Assembly (NCBI RefSeq): GCF_020623625.1
Contig: NC_060202.1
Coordinates: forward strand, 372,001-436,000
From: Saccharomycodes ludwigii
Lineage: Eukaryota; Ascomycota; Saccharomycetes; Saccharomycodales; Saccharomycodaceae
Direction: 5' to 3'
DNA length: 64,000 nt
The notes under the pieces are model-generated. The model ran no database searches. It saw nothing but the letters and a program-made list of their open reading frames with translations, and was not told the origin of the DNA. This document shows, piece by piece, positions 10,708-23,400 of this stretch (position 1 is its first letter; each line of letters begins with the position of its first letter). The position numbers were made by a program, and so were the translations under genes.

Positions 10708-11089
10708 ATTTGGTAATTTAATAATAATAACGTCAATTTTTAACTTCAATTATAAAATATTTTTCTACGTGCTATTAAAAAGCCATAACCGCATTTATAA
10801 AAATATTGCAAAAGAACCTTTTCCCCCTCACTTTTCATCCTTTCAAATTTAAAAAAAAAAAAAATTATTCATATACAGAAAAATAAAAAAAAAAAACAAA
10901 AATAGAAAACAAAAAATAAAAAATAAAAACCAAAAAAAAAAAAAAAAACTAAAGGTTAAAGGCAAGTATTAACTATTAACCAACTTACTAAAAGGAAAAA
11001 TTAAACCAAACAATTCTTTTATAAACTACTTTTCACAATAACAACAACAACATAAATAAATAATAATTAATAAGCACTAAAGTACAAAA
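9991..11089. other. long spacer and TPK promoter region
   Basis: No gene is seen in 1.1 kb. The spacer holds a (TTTTTG)n run near 10304-10326, an E-box CACGTG at 10489, a GTCCG word at 10379, T and A homopolymers (A30 at 10676-10705), a CCCCCT patch near 10823 that resembles a stress-response element, and a long A-rich leader before the TPK start. Confidence 0.65.
10489..10494. promoter_or_regulatory. E-box CACGTG in the TPK upstream region
   Basis: A palindromic CACGTG lies about 600 bases upstream of the TPK start. In yeasts this is the core site for Cbf1, Pho4 and Tye7. Only the match is seen; which factor binds is not known. Confidence 0.3.
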
Positions 11090-12427
11090 ATGGAAAACAA
11101 TAATACTCTACCATGCACTAATCAGCAAGAAAACAATAATTCTCACCAAAACCTGGCATTAGATACCAATTCTTCCGCTAATAATCCTAATACTCCCATT
11201 CCAATTATGAGTAACACTTCATCGTCTACAATCTCTCAGCAATATATTAACAATCAAATAATACCACCCATAATACCATCCCAACACAATAACCAGCAAC
11301 AGCAACAGCAACAGCACCAACTTGATACTAATACTATAAATGCACACGATAACACATTAAGTCTTCTAAAAAACAACTCTTTAGCCAACTTATCATCATT
11401 CGATCAACAGCAGAACGTTGATAATAATACACTCTTTTTTAAAGAAAATTGTAGGGTAACCAAAGACAAGTATAATTTACACGATTTTCAAATATTAAGA
11501 ACATTAGGTACAGGTTCCTTTGGGAGAGTGCATTTAGTGAAGTCTACGCATAATCAAAGGTTTTATGCAATGAAAGTCTTAAAGAAATCTACAATAGTGA
11601 GGTTGAAACAAGTAGAACACACAAATGATGAAAGAACAATGCTAAGTTGTGTTAGGCACCCATTTTTAATTAGAATGTGGGGCACCTTCCAGGATAGCTT
11701 ATACGTATATATGGTTATGGATTATATTGAAGGGGGTGAGTTGTTCACATTATTGAGGAAATCACAAAGGTTTCCCATTCCAGTTTCTAAGTTTTATGCA
11801 GCTGAAGTAGTTTTAGCATTAGAATATTTGCATAGCATGAATATTATATATAGGGATTTAAAACCAGAAAATATTTTATTGGATAGGAACGGGCACATTA
11901 AAATTACAGATTTTGGTTTTGCAAAATATGTTCCAGATGTAACTTATACATTATGCGGTACTCCAGACTATATTGCACCCGAAGTGGTTAGTACCAAGCC
12001 TTACAACAAAAGTGTTGACTGGTGGTCTTTAGGTATTTTGATTTTTGAAATGCTGGCTGGGTATACTCCATTTTATGATTCTAACACTATGGAAACTTAC
12101 GAAAATATTTTAAACGCACCTTTAAAATTTCCTGACTTTTTTCCTTCAGATGTACGTGATTTGTTAAGCAAGTTAATTAGCAGAGACCTAACTAAAAGAT
12201 TAGGTAACTTACAAAATGGTACTCTGGATGTTAAGAATCATCCATGGTTTGGTGAAGTTGTTTGGATGAAGTTACTGACAAGAAATATCGAAACTCCTTA
12301 CGAACCGCCTATTCAACCTGGTAAAGGGGACACTTCTCAATATGATAGATATCCTGAGGAGGAAAATATGAATTATGGCGTGACTGATCAACCTGACCCA
12401 TTTCATCATTTATTTAATGATTTTTAA
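11090..12427 (+). CDS. TPK3: cAMP-dependent protein kinase catalytic subunit (Tpk)
   Basis: A 445-residue serine/threonine kinase of the PKA group. The first ~125 residues are Asn/Gln-rich with a short poly-Q. The kinase domain follows: glycine loop GTGSFGRV near residue 140, ATP lysine in YAMKVLKK, catalytic [17 protein letters not shown], and the activation loop [12 protein letters not shown] near residue 287 with the phosphorylatable Thr. The AGC tail ends in HHLFNDF, the hydrophobic motif that packs on the small lobe. It should be held inactive by a Bcy1-type regulatory subunit and released by cAMP. Position next to MRP49 and near MCD4 matches YKL166C (TPK3). In a pre-WGD yeast this gene would be the common ortholog of TPK1 and TPK3, so the symbol marks position rather than function. 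The family is certain; the exact name is less so. Confidence 0.9.
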   Translation: MENNNTLPCTNQQENNNSHQNLALDTNSSANNPNTPIPIMSNTSSSTISQQYINNQIIPPIIPSQHNNQQQQQQQHQLDTNTINAHDNTLSLLKNNSLANLSSFDQQQNVDNNTLFFKENCRVTKDKYNLHDFQILRTLGTGSFGRVHLVKSTHNQRFYAMKVLKKSTIVRLKQVEHTNDERTMLSCVRHPFLIRMWGTFQDSLYVYMVMDYIEGGELFTLLRKSQRFPIPVSKFYAAEVVLALEYLHSMNIIYRDLKPENILLDRNGHIKITDFGFAKYVPDVTYTLCGTPDYIAPEVVSTKPYNKSVDWWSLGILIFEMLAGYTPFYDSNTMETYENILNAPLKFPDFFPSDVRDLLSKLISRDLTKRLGNLQNGTLDVKNHPWFGEVVWMKLLTRNIETPYEPPIQPGKGDTSQYDRYPEEENMNYGVTDQPDPFHHLFNDF

Positions 12428-12907
12428 GTATTTAGCTTGTGAAAGGGCAAAAAAAGAAAAAGAAAAAAGAGAATAAATCCAGAGAAGAGAAGAGAAGAGA
12501 AGAGAAGAGGGGAGATAAATTTGGACTAATATATATATATATGTATTGTCTATATTATGGTATGAATAATAAATGCTAAGTTTTGTATTTGCTGTTATAT
12601 ATTTATAAATCTTCTTTCCCCCCACACAAAAAGAAAAGGAAAAATTACACGTACGCTGTATTTCCGAACATTAAATATACCGAAGGGCATCCGGATAAAA
12701 CAAATCACTATTATAATAATAATCATTATTATTATGAATTTAAAACAATCAAAACAGAAAAAAAAAGTTTTTTTTTTTTATTAATTTATTTTCACTTTTA
12801 ATATCCACCAAAGATAAATATTCTTATAAACTTGAAAATTAAAAAACAAAAAATTTCACTCCCTTGCACTAAGAAACTACAGCCCGTATCTCAAAAAAGA
12901 AAAAAAG
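12428..12907. other. spacer between TPK and MRP49
   Basis: It holds the TPK 3' region and the MRP49 promoter. Visible are an (AGAGA)6 microsatellite at 12481-12510, a short TA run near 12532-12542 and A/T-rich sequence. No supported gene; the small open frames on both strands are low-complexity. Confidence 0.65.
12481..12510. repeat. (AGAGA)6 microsatellite
   Basis: Six copies of a 5-nt purine unit AGAGA, the last ending in GG, about 55 bases after the TPK stop codon. Purine-only on the + strand. Confidence 0.9.
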
Positions 12908-13324
12908 ATGTCTAACACTGCTAAACAATTAAAAGTTTTAAATTCAATCAGTTACTCCACCAAGTTGACTCAAATCCTAATAGATACCTCCAAAATCTCG
13001 CAAATTAGATTAATCTTTCAAAAACAAAACCATAATGGCCATATGGGTGCTAGAAAGTTTTGGCATGAATATTTGCCTACATTACAATTTTACAATCCCA
13101 ACCTGAAAATTCAAATTAATAGAATTAGCAATTCTAATGCTAAAGATACCTCTGTTCCATGTCTTTTACAAATTATAGATGTTAACAATAAAGTTATAAA
13201 TGAATTAGATATGAAAAACAAGTTTGGTTCCGATATTGCTCGTGACTTGTTGAAAAATTTGAATAACGATTATTATACTCCTATTCCTAAAGAAAAGTTG
13301 ATTAAATTGGAAAAGAAGAAATGA
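12908..13324 (+). CDS. MRP49: mitochondrial large ribosomal subunit protein Mrp49
   Basis: A 138-residue basic protein, the same size as yeast Mrp49 (about 137). It belongs to the L51/S25/CI-B8 thioredoxin-fold domain group. Conserved features are the start ...LKVLNSISY, the block HMGARKFWHEYLPTLQFYNPNLKIQINR, and the C-terminal GSDIARDLLKNLNNDYYTPIPKEK. It is expected to act in the mitochondrial ribosome large subunit; the basic N-terminal part can serve for import. It follows TPK by 480 bases on the same strand, as YKL167C follows YKL166C in S. cerevisiae. The ATG at 12908 is preceded by AAAAAAG, a good yeast context. Confidence 0.9.
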   Translation: MSNTAKQLKVLNSISYSTKLTQILIDTSKISQIRLIFQKQNHNGHMGARKFWHEYLPTLQFYNPNLKIQINRISNSNAKDTSVPCLLQIIDVNNKVINELDMKNKFGSDIARDLLKNLNNDYYTPIPKEKLIKLEKKK

Positions 13325-13330
13325 TTATAC

Positions 13331-13361
<31 letters not shown>

Positions 13362-14072
13362 AAAAAAAAGAATTGAATTAAAGGGGAGAGGGGTTCTTTG
13401 AAAATCGTATATTTATTATCATTGCTAGAAGTTAACTAGCTTTATTTTATTCGTGTAGATATATTTTTATTATTATAATACATTATAATAAGCTTACATT
13501 GACAATTCAATTATTCTTAATCATTAACAATATTTATAGTACCAAGATTATTGTCGACAGACAGAGAAGTCAAATGGGGGTTTCTATCAATTACTTGAGT
13601 ATGCTAGTTTTTCTTTTGATTTATTTTGTATTTTTTATAGCCTTGGTAAAATGACTTGATATCGAATAACAAGGAAAAAAAAAAAACACTTATAAACACA
13701 CGAATATGTGTATATGTGTGTCATGTAAAAGAAAATGTTTTTTAATTTCTATAAAATATACCTTTGAATTCTCATTTTAATATTTTGAATATAATTTAAT
13801 CTAATAATTTTTTCTTTTTTCTTTTTTCTTTTTTTTTTTTTTTTTTTGTTCTTTTCTTTTTTTTTTCTTTTTTAATTTTTTTTTTCCCGTTTTGTTAAAA
13901 ATTTAATTTTCGCATTATTATGATAACTGCTTTTGATACAGTCAGCGATTTAATTATTTTTGTATTCAATTTATAAAAACTTCAACAGTGCGTAAGTGCA
14001 AAAACAAGTTCTAGACATTTTTCTCTCTCTTTTTTTTTTTAAATAATAAAGAATTTCATAAAGTACGCAAAA
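13325..14072. other. spacer between MRP49 and PKR1
   Basis: No gene is seen. An A-run of about 26 follows the MRP49 stop (13333-13358), then ordinary AT-rich sequence, then T-rich tracts at 13808-13890 that may form the PKR1 nucleosome-depleted promoter. The conserved S. cerevisiae order breaks here (chromosome XI to XIII neighbours). Confidence 0.65.
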
Positions 14073-14426
14073 ATGGATGAAAGTGCCCCTAGCATAGCTA
14101 CCGATGACAATTTCTTTGTTTCCTTATGGAATAGTATATTTATACCAGGAACCACACCTCAACTAATTATGGCTACACACTGTTCTTTTATATGCTTATT
14201 TTTTATATTATCTTGGTTAATATATATGACAAAAGCGCAAAACATTCATTTTATAATGCTATTATTAATATCTGTTCTTTTATGGGGGACTGTGATTTGG
14301 TTTATCAATGAATTACAATCTGTCAAACTCAAATCTAATGAAGAGTTGTTTAAAGATGAAAAAGAGGAAAAAGAGGAAAAAAATAACGAAGGAGAAGAGA
14401 CAATTGATAATAAAAAAAATAACTGA
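14073..14426 (+). CDS. PKR1: V-ATPase assembly factor Pkr1
   Basis: A 117-residue ER membrane protein needed for assembly of the V-ATPase Vo sector. The family core is clear: FFVSLWNSIFIPGTTPQLI, then two transmembrane helices (about residues 35-54 and 62-81), then VIWFINELQSVKLKSNEEL. The tail is acidic and Lys/Glu/Asn-rich. Length is close to the usual ~120. The ATG at 14073 follows ACGCAAAA. It begins the run of orthologs of YMR123W to YMR132C. It sits immediately upstream of EPO1, as in S. cerevisiae. Confidence 0.9.
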   Translation: MDESAPSIATDDNFFVSLWNSIFIPGTTPQLIMATHCSFICLFFILSWLIYMTKAQNIHFIMLLLISVLLWGTVIWFINELQSVKLKSNEELFKDEKEEKEEKNNEGEETIDNKKNN

Positions 14427-14878
14427 GAAAAAAAAAAGACTTATTGCTAATTGGCAGCGTATTGATTAATTATATGTACATATGTGATGAAATGGATGCT
14501 TACTGATGATGGGAAAAATAAGATTTAAATATACACATATCTATTTATACAATTACTGTAATCAATTTGTATTAGCAAAAGCAGATAAAATTTTATTTCA
14601 ATTGGCATTAAAGACTTAAATTTCTAGTTAAGCCCTGGTCAGTTTATGGAAACACGTAGAACTTTAGCAACAGTTTTTATTATTTATTATTTAAATAAAT
14701 GAACCATTATATATGATAGTTAAATTTAAGACATAAATTTCAATTTTCACCCGAATAATTAATCAAGTATTTTGATAAACATTTTATCCTTAGTCTTTGA
14801 ATAGAGTGTCAATAACAAGATGCATGTGCTCGTGTGAGCAAAAACAACAACAACAACAACAACTTGAAACAACCAAGC

Positions 14879-14884
14879 ACGCGT
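14879..14884. promoter_or_regulatory. MluI cell-cycle box ACGCGT upstream of EPO1
   Basis: A palindromic ACGCGT lies 343 bases before the EPO1 ATG. In yeasts this is the core of MBF (Mbp1/Swi6) sites that drive late-G1 expression, which would suit a bud-polarity gene. Only one copy is present, so the call is tentative. Confidence 0.4.
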
Positions 14885-15143
14885 GGCCAGAAAAATAAGA
14901 TAGAAATGCGACTGGGCTAAAGGAATTGTGTTACAAATTACGCCTTGAAAGAGTAAAAAAAATAAAATTCATACATCGTACGGTGTGATTTTTTAATTCA
15001 TTCTTTTTTCATATTTCTGAACAACCAACAAAAAACAAAAGAAAATTTTTTTTTGATAAATTAACTCACAAATTCAAACAACATTTTATTCTTATACCAC
15101 AAGTATATATATGCTTGAAAAGATAATTAAATAACAATCATAG

Positions 15144-15200
15144 AAAAATAAAAATAAAAATAAAAATAAAAATAAAAATAAAATAAAATAAAATAAAAAA
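15144..15200. repeat. (AAAAT)n and (AAAT)n microsatellite in the EPO1 leader
   Basis: Repeated AAAAT units followed by AAAT units, ending 26 bases before the EPO1 start codon. Likely part of the 5' leader. Confidence 0.9.
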
Positions 15201-15226
15201 GAAAGAAATCACAGAAAAAAACAATC

Positions 15227-15345
15227 ATGGATGCTGGTTTAGGTGCTATTAAGAAAAATAGATTTAATCAACATATGGGTGAGATTGATTTATCTAACGA
15301 AGTTCCCATTAGCGGTCCATCTACTCAAAAAACATCTTTCTCCCC

Positions 15346-15380
<35 letters not shown>

Positions 15381-18300
15381 ACTCCAATAATAACATGGGT
15401 TATGGAATGGTCCCACCGGGACAACGGCAATACACTAATAATACAGGATACCCAATGATGTCACAACCACAACAACAACAAATAAATCCACGTATTAATT
15501 ACAACGGTTATTCAAATGGCAATCCAAGAATGGCAATGCCCGTACAGCCAGAGATAAGAAGCAATACAATGCCTACAAGGTTTGAATCTTCTCCAATGTC
15601 AATGTCTAGAAATAACAATCCTTCACACAATAATAACAACAACAGTAACAACCATAGCTTCAATTTTTCAAAGGGCAAGCATACTCTAACTAACATTTTT
15701 AAAAAAAAAAACAATAGTCCAATGGGTGCAGGCGGATTTGACATCGCGGATGATGACGATGATGATGACTTTGGCACTGGTTCCAGTAAAAATAACAATA
15801 ATAGCGTCAACAATAACAGTTTTAATGGTGGTGTTGGTGATATGAATAACAATGATGAGGAAGTTACCGTTGACTCTAATGAAATTTTAACATTCAGCGA
15901 TATCACTGGCTTAAGAAATACCGGTGGACCAAATTATGGGGGTTCACAACGTGATGACACTGCCCCAATTATTCCTACTTTGGTTACTAAAATTAATCAA
16001 AAACCTTCTAAGTTGAGTAATACAGAATATAGGAAAATGATGTTTAACCAAAAAAAAATGGCAATGTCTACTCTTTCCAAGCAACACTCAAACCAAACAG
16101 CACCACCTCCACCAAGAACAATGTCCTTACAGGGCAATTGGAATGCTATGCCACAACAACAACCAGGTGGAAGACCTATGCCAAATACTAGATTTGCAGG
16201 GCCACCAAATGGCCAACCCGCTTATCCTAGATCAAATTCGATGATGAATTCCGGTATGCCTCCTCCAAGATTTAGGCAACAACCACAATTAATGCAGCAG
16301 GGTTTCCCGCAGCACCAGCAACCAATGTACCAGGAGCAATCTCCAAGAGCAATGTCGTTAACTAATACTCCAAGATTTATGAATTCTGGAATGAACCCAC
16401 AACCGCATTTATCACAACAACAGCAACAACAACCACAAGATCCATATTTTAATAATAACGTTGATAGAAGTAATAATCTTCCTCAAGATAACTTTTCTTT
16501 GCCTAATAATGGAAGAGCTATGTCTATGCAAAACAAATCTGTTAATCCCATGTTTAATGGTCAAGGAATGACTACGTATAATAATAATAATAATAATAAT
16601 AGTAATAATAATAATAATACTCATAATCAGAATGCTAATATTACTAATGTACATAGGAATGGCGACAATAACATGAATAACAAAACATTGAATTTGCGTG
16701 GCAGAACTAATATTCCATCTTCATTTTCATCTTCAGATTTATTGAACAATGCAAAGTCACAGCACCTACAGTACAGGAAACCATTTGTTCAATCTCAATC
16801 CTTAAACAATATTAAGGAGAACGCCAGCAACAACAACAACAACATTAGAGACAACAAAAATGTAAATAACTATAAAAACCTTCCCTCAACTAGATCAAAC
16901 TTATCGCATGAATTTAACATTAATGACATTGACAATAATAAACAACAAGATAATACTACTGGCAATGAGAATGGTGCGATTCCTAACGCCAATGTTACCA
17001 ACACTAGATCAGCATCTGACGTTAGCATTGAAATTATAGATAATCCTTCAATTAAACAACCGGATATAACAAATATAAAGAAGAATAATAAAAATGGAAG
17101 TGTAGATAGTTTTGATTTCACAGATAAAACGCCTGAAGATCAACAAATTATCGACACTACCCTACCAAAAAATAATACTGCACAACCTTTTAAGCCAGCT
17201 GCTGCTATTGTAAATAATAGTGGTAACACACATAGCATTGACGAGTATAATAATTCTGAAAATAGTTATCATATTTCCTTAAGACCTAACACCCACAGGA
17301 AAACTTTATCTGCAGATTTAAGACCTGGAAGCGCTTTATTTAGTGGCTTATCCCCTAACTCGAGTAACTCTTTTGCCAACACGAACGGTATGCTAAACGG
17401 ACAACATTCAAAGACTAATTCTACGGTTTCTTCCATTGGTGAACCAACCCCAAATTACCAACAAAAAAAAATGTATGCGCTTGCTAACAATACTACTGAT
17501 ATGAATCTTTATGTCACTGCAGATGAGTTTCCTACCGATAGCAAGGGTTTCACAAGCTCCTCTTCAGTATCCCCTCCACAGCGTGACAATAGATTAGACT
17601 CTTTAACTGCGCAATTTCAAAATAAGAATAACATGGGAAATGTCGATGCTAATCAGACGTATAGTACTTTATTAGGCACAGTGCAGGACACAAGCGATGC
17701 TACTATTGAAAATGATCTTGAAGATAATTCTACAACTAATAGTAAAAATGCTAGTCGTAGTTCAGATATTTTTGATCCAAATTTTTCTAATGAACAGTTC
17801 GTTAAAGTCGAAGCTAATTCCAATATTGATAAACGTAAGAGTTTAATTGAGGTTAAAGATAATAAAACATACAGCACTAAAACGGATATTGTTAGTTCTA
17901 ATACTACCCCTGTTTTAATGGCAAATAACGTATTTGATTCAGACCAGACTCCCCAAGTTGACAAGACGCACCGCCCAAAATCGAATGACGTTGTTTTATT
18001 AGATCAATTGCCCAGTGATCCAGGTAAAAATGATGAAGTTGAAGGGTTACGTGTTGAAGAAATTACGATCAGTCAAACGATAGAACAAAATAGACGCTCT
18101 TCTTTTACAAATGTCAATAATAATAGCCATTCAAAATTGAACGCTACTTCTGGTAGTACTAGAATTATTAGTATTAACAGCCAAACATCATCATCTAAAT
18201 CTTCTAACTATTCTACGGCTGAAAATCAAGAAGAAAAACAACAACAACAACAACAACAACAACAAGAGAGTAGTCTCAATGCTCTTAAAGCTGATACTTG

Positions 18301-20023
18301 CACCAAAAAAACCACTGTGGAACCAGGAGACGTTTCCAATGGTTCAGTGAAGTCAGCTAGCTCTAACATGAAATCCATCAAAAGTAAGTTGAATGAAAAA
18401 CCCTTGAATAAGGCAAAGAAATTTTTTCGTAAGTTTTCTGCTCAGAAAAAAGATACCTCTGAAAATCAAAAATCATCTGATAATGATGCTTCTACAATTA
18501 CAACCGCAACAAATACTTTAACCGATACTGCTGATATGAGTTTTGTACAAGACGATCCACTTTTTGCCAATAAGGAGATCTTGAAACCAGAACCATTACC
18601 ACCAATTCCTCAACAAGAGCCTTTGCCTTTGATGTTTTCTCAAGAAGATGACTTTGTTGAAAATAACTCACCTACCAATAAACCTATACCTCCACAATTT
18701 TCATCACAAATTTCAAAAGACATTTCCAACTCTGGTGAAAATAATGGCAATGTTGAAATTAAGATCGAGATGCCTTCTACTTCTGGATTAGAACGCTCTC
18801 ACAAACCTTTGCCACTCGTTACAAACAAAGATTCTCATGATAACAAGGAAAATATTACCAACTCTTTTAGCAGCAATACAGATCAATCTGAGTTTAAATC
18901 TAAAGAGATAATAACTAAAGTTTGGGATGAATCTGATAAGGATGCTAATCCAAGAAAATCCTATCATTCGTTATTTTCTGGTCCTTCACCTGGTCCAAAT
19001 AAAATCAAATTTTTCAATCAATCTGGAACGCCATCTCCACTTCAAAGTTCATTTAACAATGATCCAGAACGTACAGTTTTGTATGATGTGTCAGATATAT
19101 CTGATGCAGCCAGCAGCACCAACAACAACAAAGATTCCGACTCAGGAAATACAAACAATGTTAATATTGCCCAAACGTCCAATGTTACCAAGACACATCC
19201 ACAACAACGGGCACCAACAACCCCACAGTCTCTCGATGAGGGCAAGAATGCTAATTCTCAAGCATTAGAGACAATAAATGAATCAGATGCACCCAATACT
19301 ATCGTTACTTCTGGGACTAAAGACAATGTGGATAATGATACTGTTAGTAAGGTTATCACTAATAATTCTGTCTACTTGGCAAGCCCTTCGACAGTTAACA
19401 CTGAAGATTTTGCTTTGATGAATAATCCTAGGCAAGTTTTATATCAGCCTTCATTTGTTTCTAATCCAGATAAAGAATTATATGTCACCAAAAAGGTGTA
19501 TAGTGCCGGTAATGAATCAGATCAACAGCACACTCAACACTCAGAAGATGCCAGATTCAAAACTTTCGTTATTAGTCCCGAACAATTGAGTGTATTGGGG
19601 GAAAATAGGAAATTAATGAACGAACTAACTATGGTAAGCACTGAATTAGCAGAATCTATTGCTAGAGAAACAGCATTGGAAAAAATACTAAATGAAAAAG
19701 AATACCAGAATAATGACACTCATGGCGAAGTGTTTAGCAATAGGGATACGAATAGTATCGAGGACGATAACCGTGGCTTAAACGATATGATTAATATTCA
19801 AAGTGAATTAAGAAAAAAATCATCTAAAATTGTCACTTTGATTCAAGAATTAAATGCTGAAAGATTGAAGAGATTTATAGCTGAGGAACAAGTTTTATTA
19901 TATGAAAAGGGTTGTAAACCAAGTAATTTAGAATTAAGCTATGATATAAATAGTTTGCAAAAACAATTACAGGAAAAGAATCATGAAATTGAGTGTTTAA
20001 GGGCACAGATTGGTCACAGTTAG
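15227..20023 (+). CDS. EPO1: Epo1-like polarity / ER-to-cortex protein
   Basis: A 1598-residue, mostly disordered protein rich in Asn, Gln and Ser. Poly-Q spans residues 41-51, with another run near residue 1006, and poly-N runs encoded by AAT repeats lie near residue 450. Short proline-rich pieces (PPPPRTMSLQ, PPRFRQQP) recur in the first third. Only the C-terminal ~150 residues look structured. There a coiled coil is predicted from ENRKLMNELTMVSTELAES to the end, including IQELNAERLKRFIAEEQ and QKQLQEKNHEIECLRAQ. Position between PKR1 and STO1 matches YMR124W (EPO1), which links cortical ER to the polarisome at the bud tip. The protein is much longer than the S. cerevisiae one (about 943), through low-complexity expansion. 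Identity rests on synteny plus the C-terminal coiled coil. Confidence 0.75.
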
Positions 20024-20400
20024 TATATTAGTTTTTTTTTTTTTTTTTTTTTTTTGTTTTTATTTTAACATTTTGGTATATATTTTTAATTTCTTGTTAT
20101 GTCATAGTATTAAAATTTTAAAATTTATGTTTTAAAGTTTGCGGACAATATTATATTCGGACTCAATATTTTTTCATTCATCAGAAACTTTACTGAGCAG
20201 AATTTTTTTTTTTTTTTTTTTTTTTTTTTTGTTGTTGTCAAAAGTCTGTGATTGTTTTGTGTTTTGTTCTGAGACCTTTTCTTTTTCTTTTCTTATTTTC
20301 ATATTACTGGAATTGTATTAAATTTTATCAACGGTTTATTGAAACAAATCTTTCCCCCACTCTAACAAAAGAAAGAAAGTTAATCAGTAGATCAGAACCA
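20024..20400. other. spacer between EPO1 and STO1 exon 1
   Basis: No gene is seen. It holds T-runs at 20031-20055 and T28 at 20203-20230, and two CGGAC words at 20142 and 20158 that head near-repeated strings (CGGACAATATT and CGGACTCAATATT). A chance-level match to the ARS consensus lies at 20123-20133. Confidence 0.65.
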
Positions 20401-23400
20401 ATGTCTGGTGTTAAAAGAAGTCGTGGTATGTGATTTTTATTACATATGTGTATTAAAAAAACTCATATATTATTATTTGTTATTTAAAAAAGATGATGTT
20501 ATTTTTAAATGATACAAAGCTAACCTAGAAAATCAGAGATATTTAGTTTCATGGAACAGGGGGAAATAGAGAATAAAAAAGAAACTATTTATATAAAAAT
20601 TCGAATCAAAATAATTCAATTATTTCTATTTTTGTGTCATTTTCCCTTTTATTTTTTTTTTTTTATTTTATTTTTTTTTTATATTTAAGATCTTCTCTTT
20701 TTCGAAATCCAATTAATTTTATATTGCAAATATAATAATTTTTAGTTACTAACATTCATATTTTTAAAAGATTCCCTATTTAAAGCTTTGGACTGTAGTT
20801 TGTTTGTATATTTATATCTGCTAAAACTAAAACAAAAAAAAAAAAACAAACAAACAAACAAACAAACAAACAAACTATATACATATAAACAATACAAACA
20901 GACCTTGCTTTTTATAGTTTATTACAAGACTATGATTTTATATGCAGATCCAGAAGATGATGATTATTCCGGTATTAATCGTGATTTTAGACCACGTGTC
21001 CAAAAAAGGCAACGATTACCACCTGTAGTTGAATTGTGTAGACAAATGATGCCTGATATTTGCACCATTGGCGAATCCATCAGTGCATTTGAAGAAGACA
21101 TTAAATTTTTGGGTGAAGCTATTGTCAGCGAATTTAACAATGAGGAATATTTCAGAAATGCCCTATTATCGACCTTGTACGCTGTTGTTGTTGAACAGCC
21201 ACAAAAACAACAGTGTGTTGCCTTATTAATAATTTCTATTAATGCCCGTGATTCTGTTGTTGGGAAAAGTATAATCAACTTTTTTTATGGTAAATTGCAA
21301 GAATGGTGTGATTTAACTTGTGACGAAGAAAATTTAAAAATCACTTCTAATGAGACTGGGCCTTGGAATAAAATAAAATTGATTTTGAGGCTGCTAGCTC
21401 TATTATCTCCCATTTTAATTGAAGATGATTTAGTTTCTTTATTCAAAAATTTCCTTGATATCAGCATTCAATTGAACAACGAGTTTAGTGAAGAGGAAAG
21501 ATGTCCATTGTCTGAAGCTATCTATTACAATACTCTAATTAATGTACCATATTTATTTTTTTTCAAAGGTACGTCTCACTCTTCATTATACACCAAAATT
21601 CAGGAATTATTAGACTCAGTATCTCAAAACTACAAGATCAAGCCTAAATATTTTAGTTTGTTGGATGAATATAATAGATCAGCACCATACGAAAGAGTGG
21701 AACTAATTGAACACATTTTAATTGCAGTGAAAAAAAGCATTGCAAATGATTTTGCTGAATTAAACTTTTTATTTGTTGACTACAACCATTTATTACCAGA
21801 TCAACCTGCAGATGTGGGTTTTAACGATCCTTTAAGATTACCGTCTATTAACGACATGAAACCATACAGTGCTATGGATAAAGGTTTAGGTTCTATTGAT
21901 AGTGTATGGAAAACACCAAGATATGACTTTAAAGTTTATTTGATGAATCCAGTGGGTAACTTTAACACTGTTCCTGATTCCAATTCATATGGTGGGTTAT
22001 TATTAAATGATATTACTGTTGATATTGTTGAAAGTTTAGAATTTAATAGAAAACAAGTGGCCAAGCAAGTAGTTACTTTAGATTTATTTTTTAGACAAGG
22101 GTTTTTTTCTGAAAGAGGCCAGTCTATTGCACAATTGATTGATATCCAAGAGGAAAATCCAACAATTAGTACATATAAAGTAGAGGATTTGGCGGTTCAA
22201 AATATTTTAAGTTTAATTTTCAAATTACCAACCCAGTCTCAATCCTTTGCCTATTTCTACACTTTGTTAGTAGAAATTTGCGATAATTCTCCAAAATATA
22301 TTGCTCCTGTTTTTGGTAGAGCTTTTAGATTCTTTTATAATAATTTAGAAAACTTGGACGTTGAATTAAAATTAAGGTATTTAGACTGGTTTTCCATCCA
22401 AATGAGTAATTTCAACTTTTCCTGGAAATGGAATGAATGGGAAGCTGTTTCTATGCGTTATGGGGGCGTGAGTTTTTATAACAGCAAAATCAATTTTATC
22501 AAAAATTTAATTAGAAAAGAATTAAGATTGACCAGCAACAAAGCTGATGTCGAAGAGTCTTTGACAGAGGAATTTTTGAAGTATGTTGATACATCTTTTG
22601 TACCATTTGAAATATTAAAATCCTACTATGCTAGTTTTTTTAACGGGTTTGAAATTAATCAAGAGGAATTGAAGCCATCCTTGTTTTATTTCTTGAATTA
22701 TACATTTCCATTTACCAATGAGGTTCAAGAGGTAATTGATTATTTACACAAGAGTTCAGAGGAAAGAAATTTAGCGGAATTGAAAGGGATATTTAAAAAG
22801 ATTGAAGAAAACCATGGCTCAATCATCACTGATATTAATAGATTTACTGTTAGTTTATTGACTCAAGCAATCGTTTATTCAGGTAGTAGATCTTTATCAC
22901 ATGCCAACAAGTATATCAATGAGTATAAGAACGATTTTATTGAATTATTATCTATGATTGAGGTAGACACGCATTTAAAACAAATGTGGATAGTGGAAGC
23001 CACTTTAAGATATTGGAATAATAATTCTCAGACGGGGTTTTTGGTTTGTGATATGTTTAAAAATACTGGCATTATCGATCCATTAATTATTGCTAGGTTC
23101 CTGTTTTCAGATTACGAAAAAGGCAAGACATTGGGTTTAGTAGAAACCACTTGCTTAGAAGCTGTATTTAGGCTATTGAATAGTCTATCCTTAATGAAAA
23201 CTCCGCGTTTAGATATTTTTGAATTTGTTTTTGAAAGGTTGAGTGGAATTATCAATGAGACCCTTCCTCAATTGGGAATAACCGCAGAGGAAGAAGTTCC
23301 ACATCCAAATTTAGATAGTAACGATGATGATGACAATGATGATGATGATGATGAAAATAATACCATGTTTGATGAATCTGAAATACCACGTTTTGATTTA

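Larger units (their letters stand above)
14427..15226. other. spacer and EPO1 promoter region
   Basis: No gene is seen. The spacer contains a (CAA)n run near 14843-14862, an ACGCGT MluI cell-cycle box at 14879-14884, and an (AAAAT)n/(AAAT)n run at 15144-15200 in the leader. Two TGATGA words near 14484 and 14504 are not backed by a D box, so no snoRNA is called. Confidence 0.65.

Noticed and set aside
14484-14510. Box C-like TGATGA words suggesting a C/D snoRNA
   Set aside because: No box D CTGA at a fitting distance and no terminal stem.
20123-20133. Exact match to the S. cerevisiae ARS consensus
   Set aside because: 11-nt AT-only matches are expected by chance in this composition, and other yeasts use different origin motifs.
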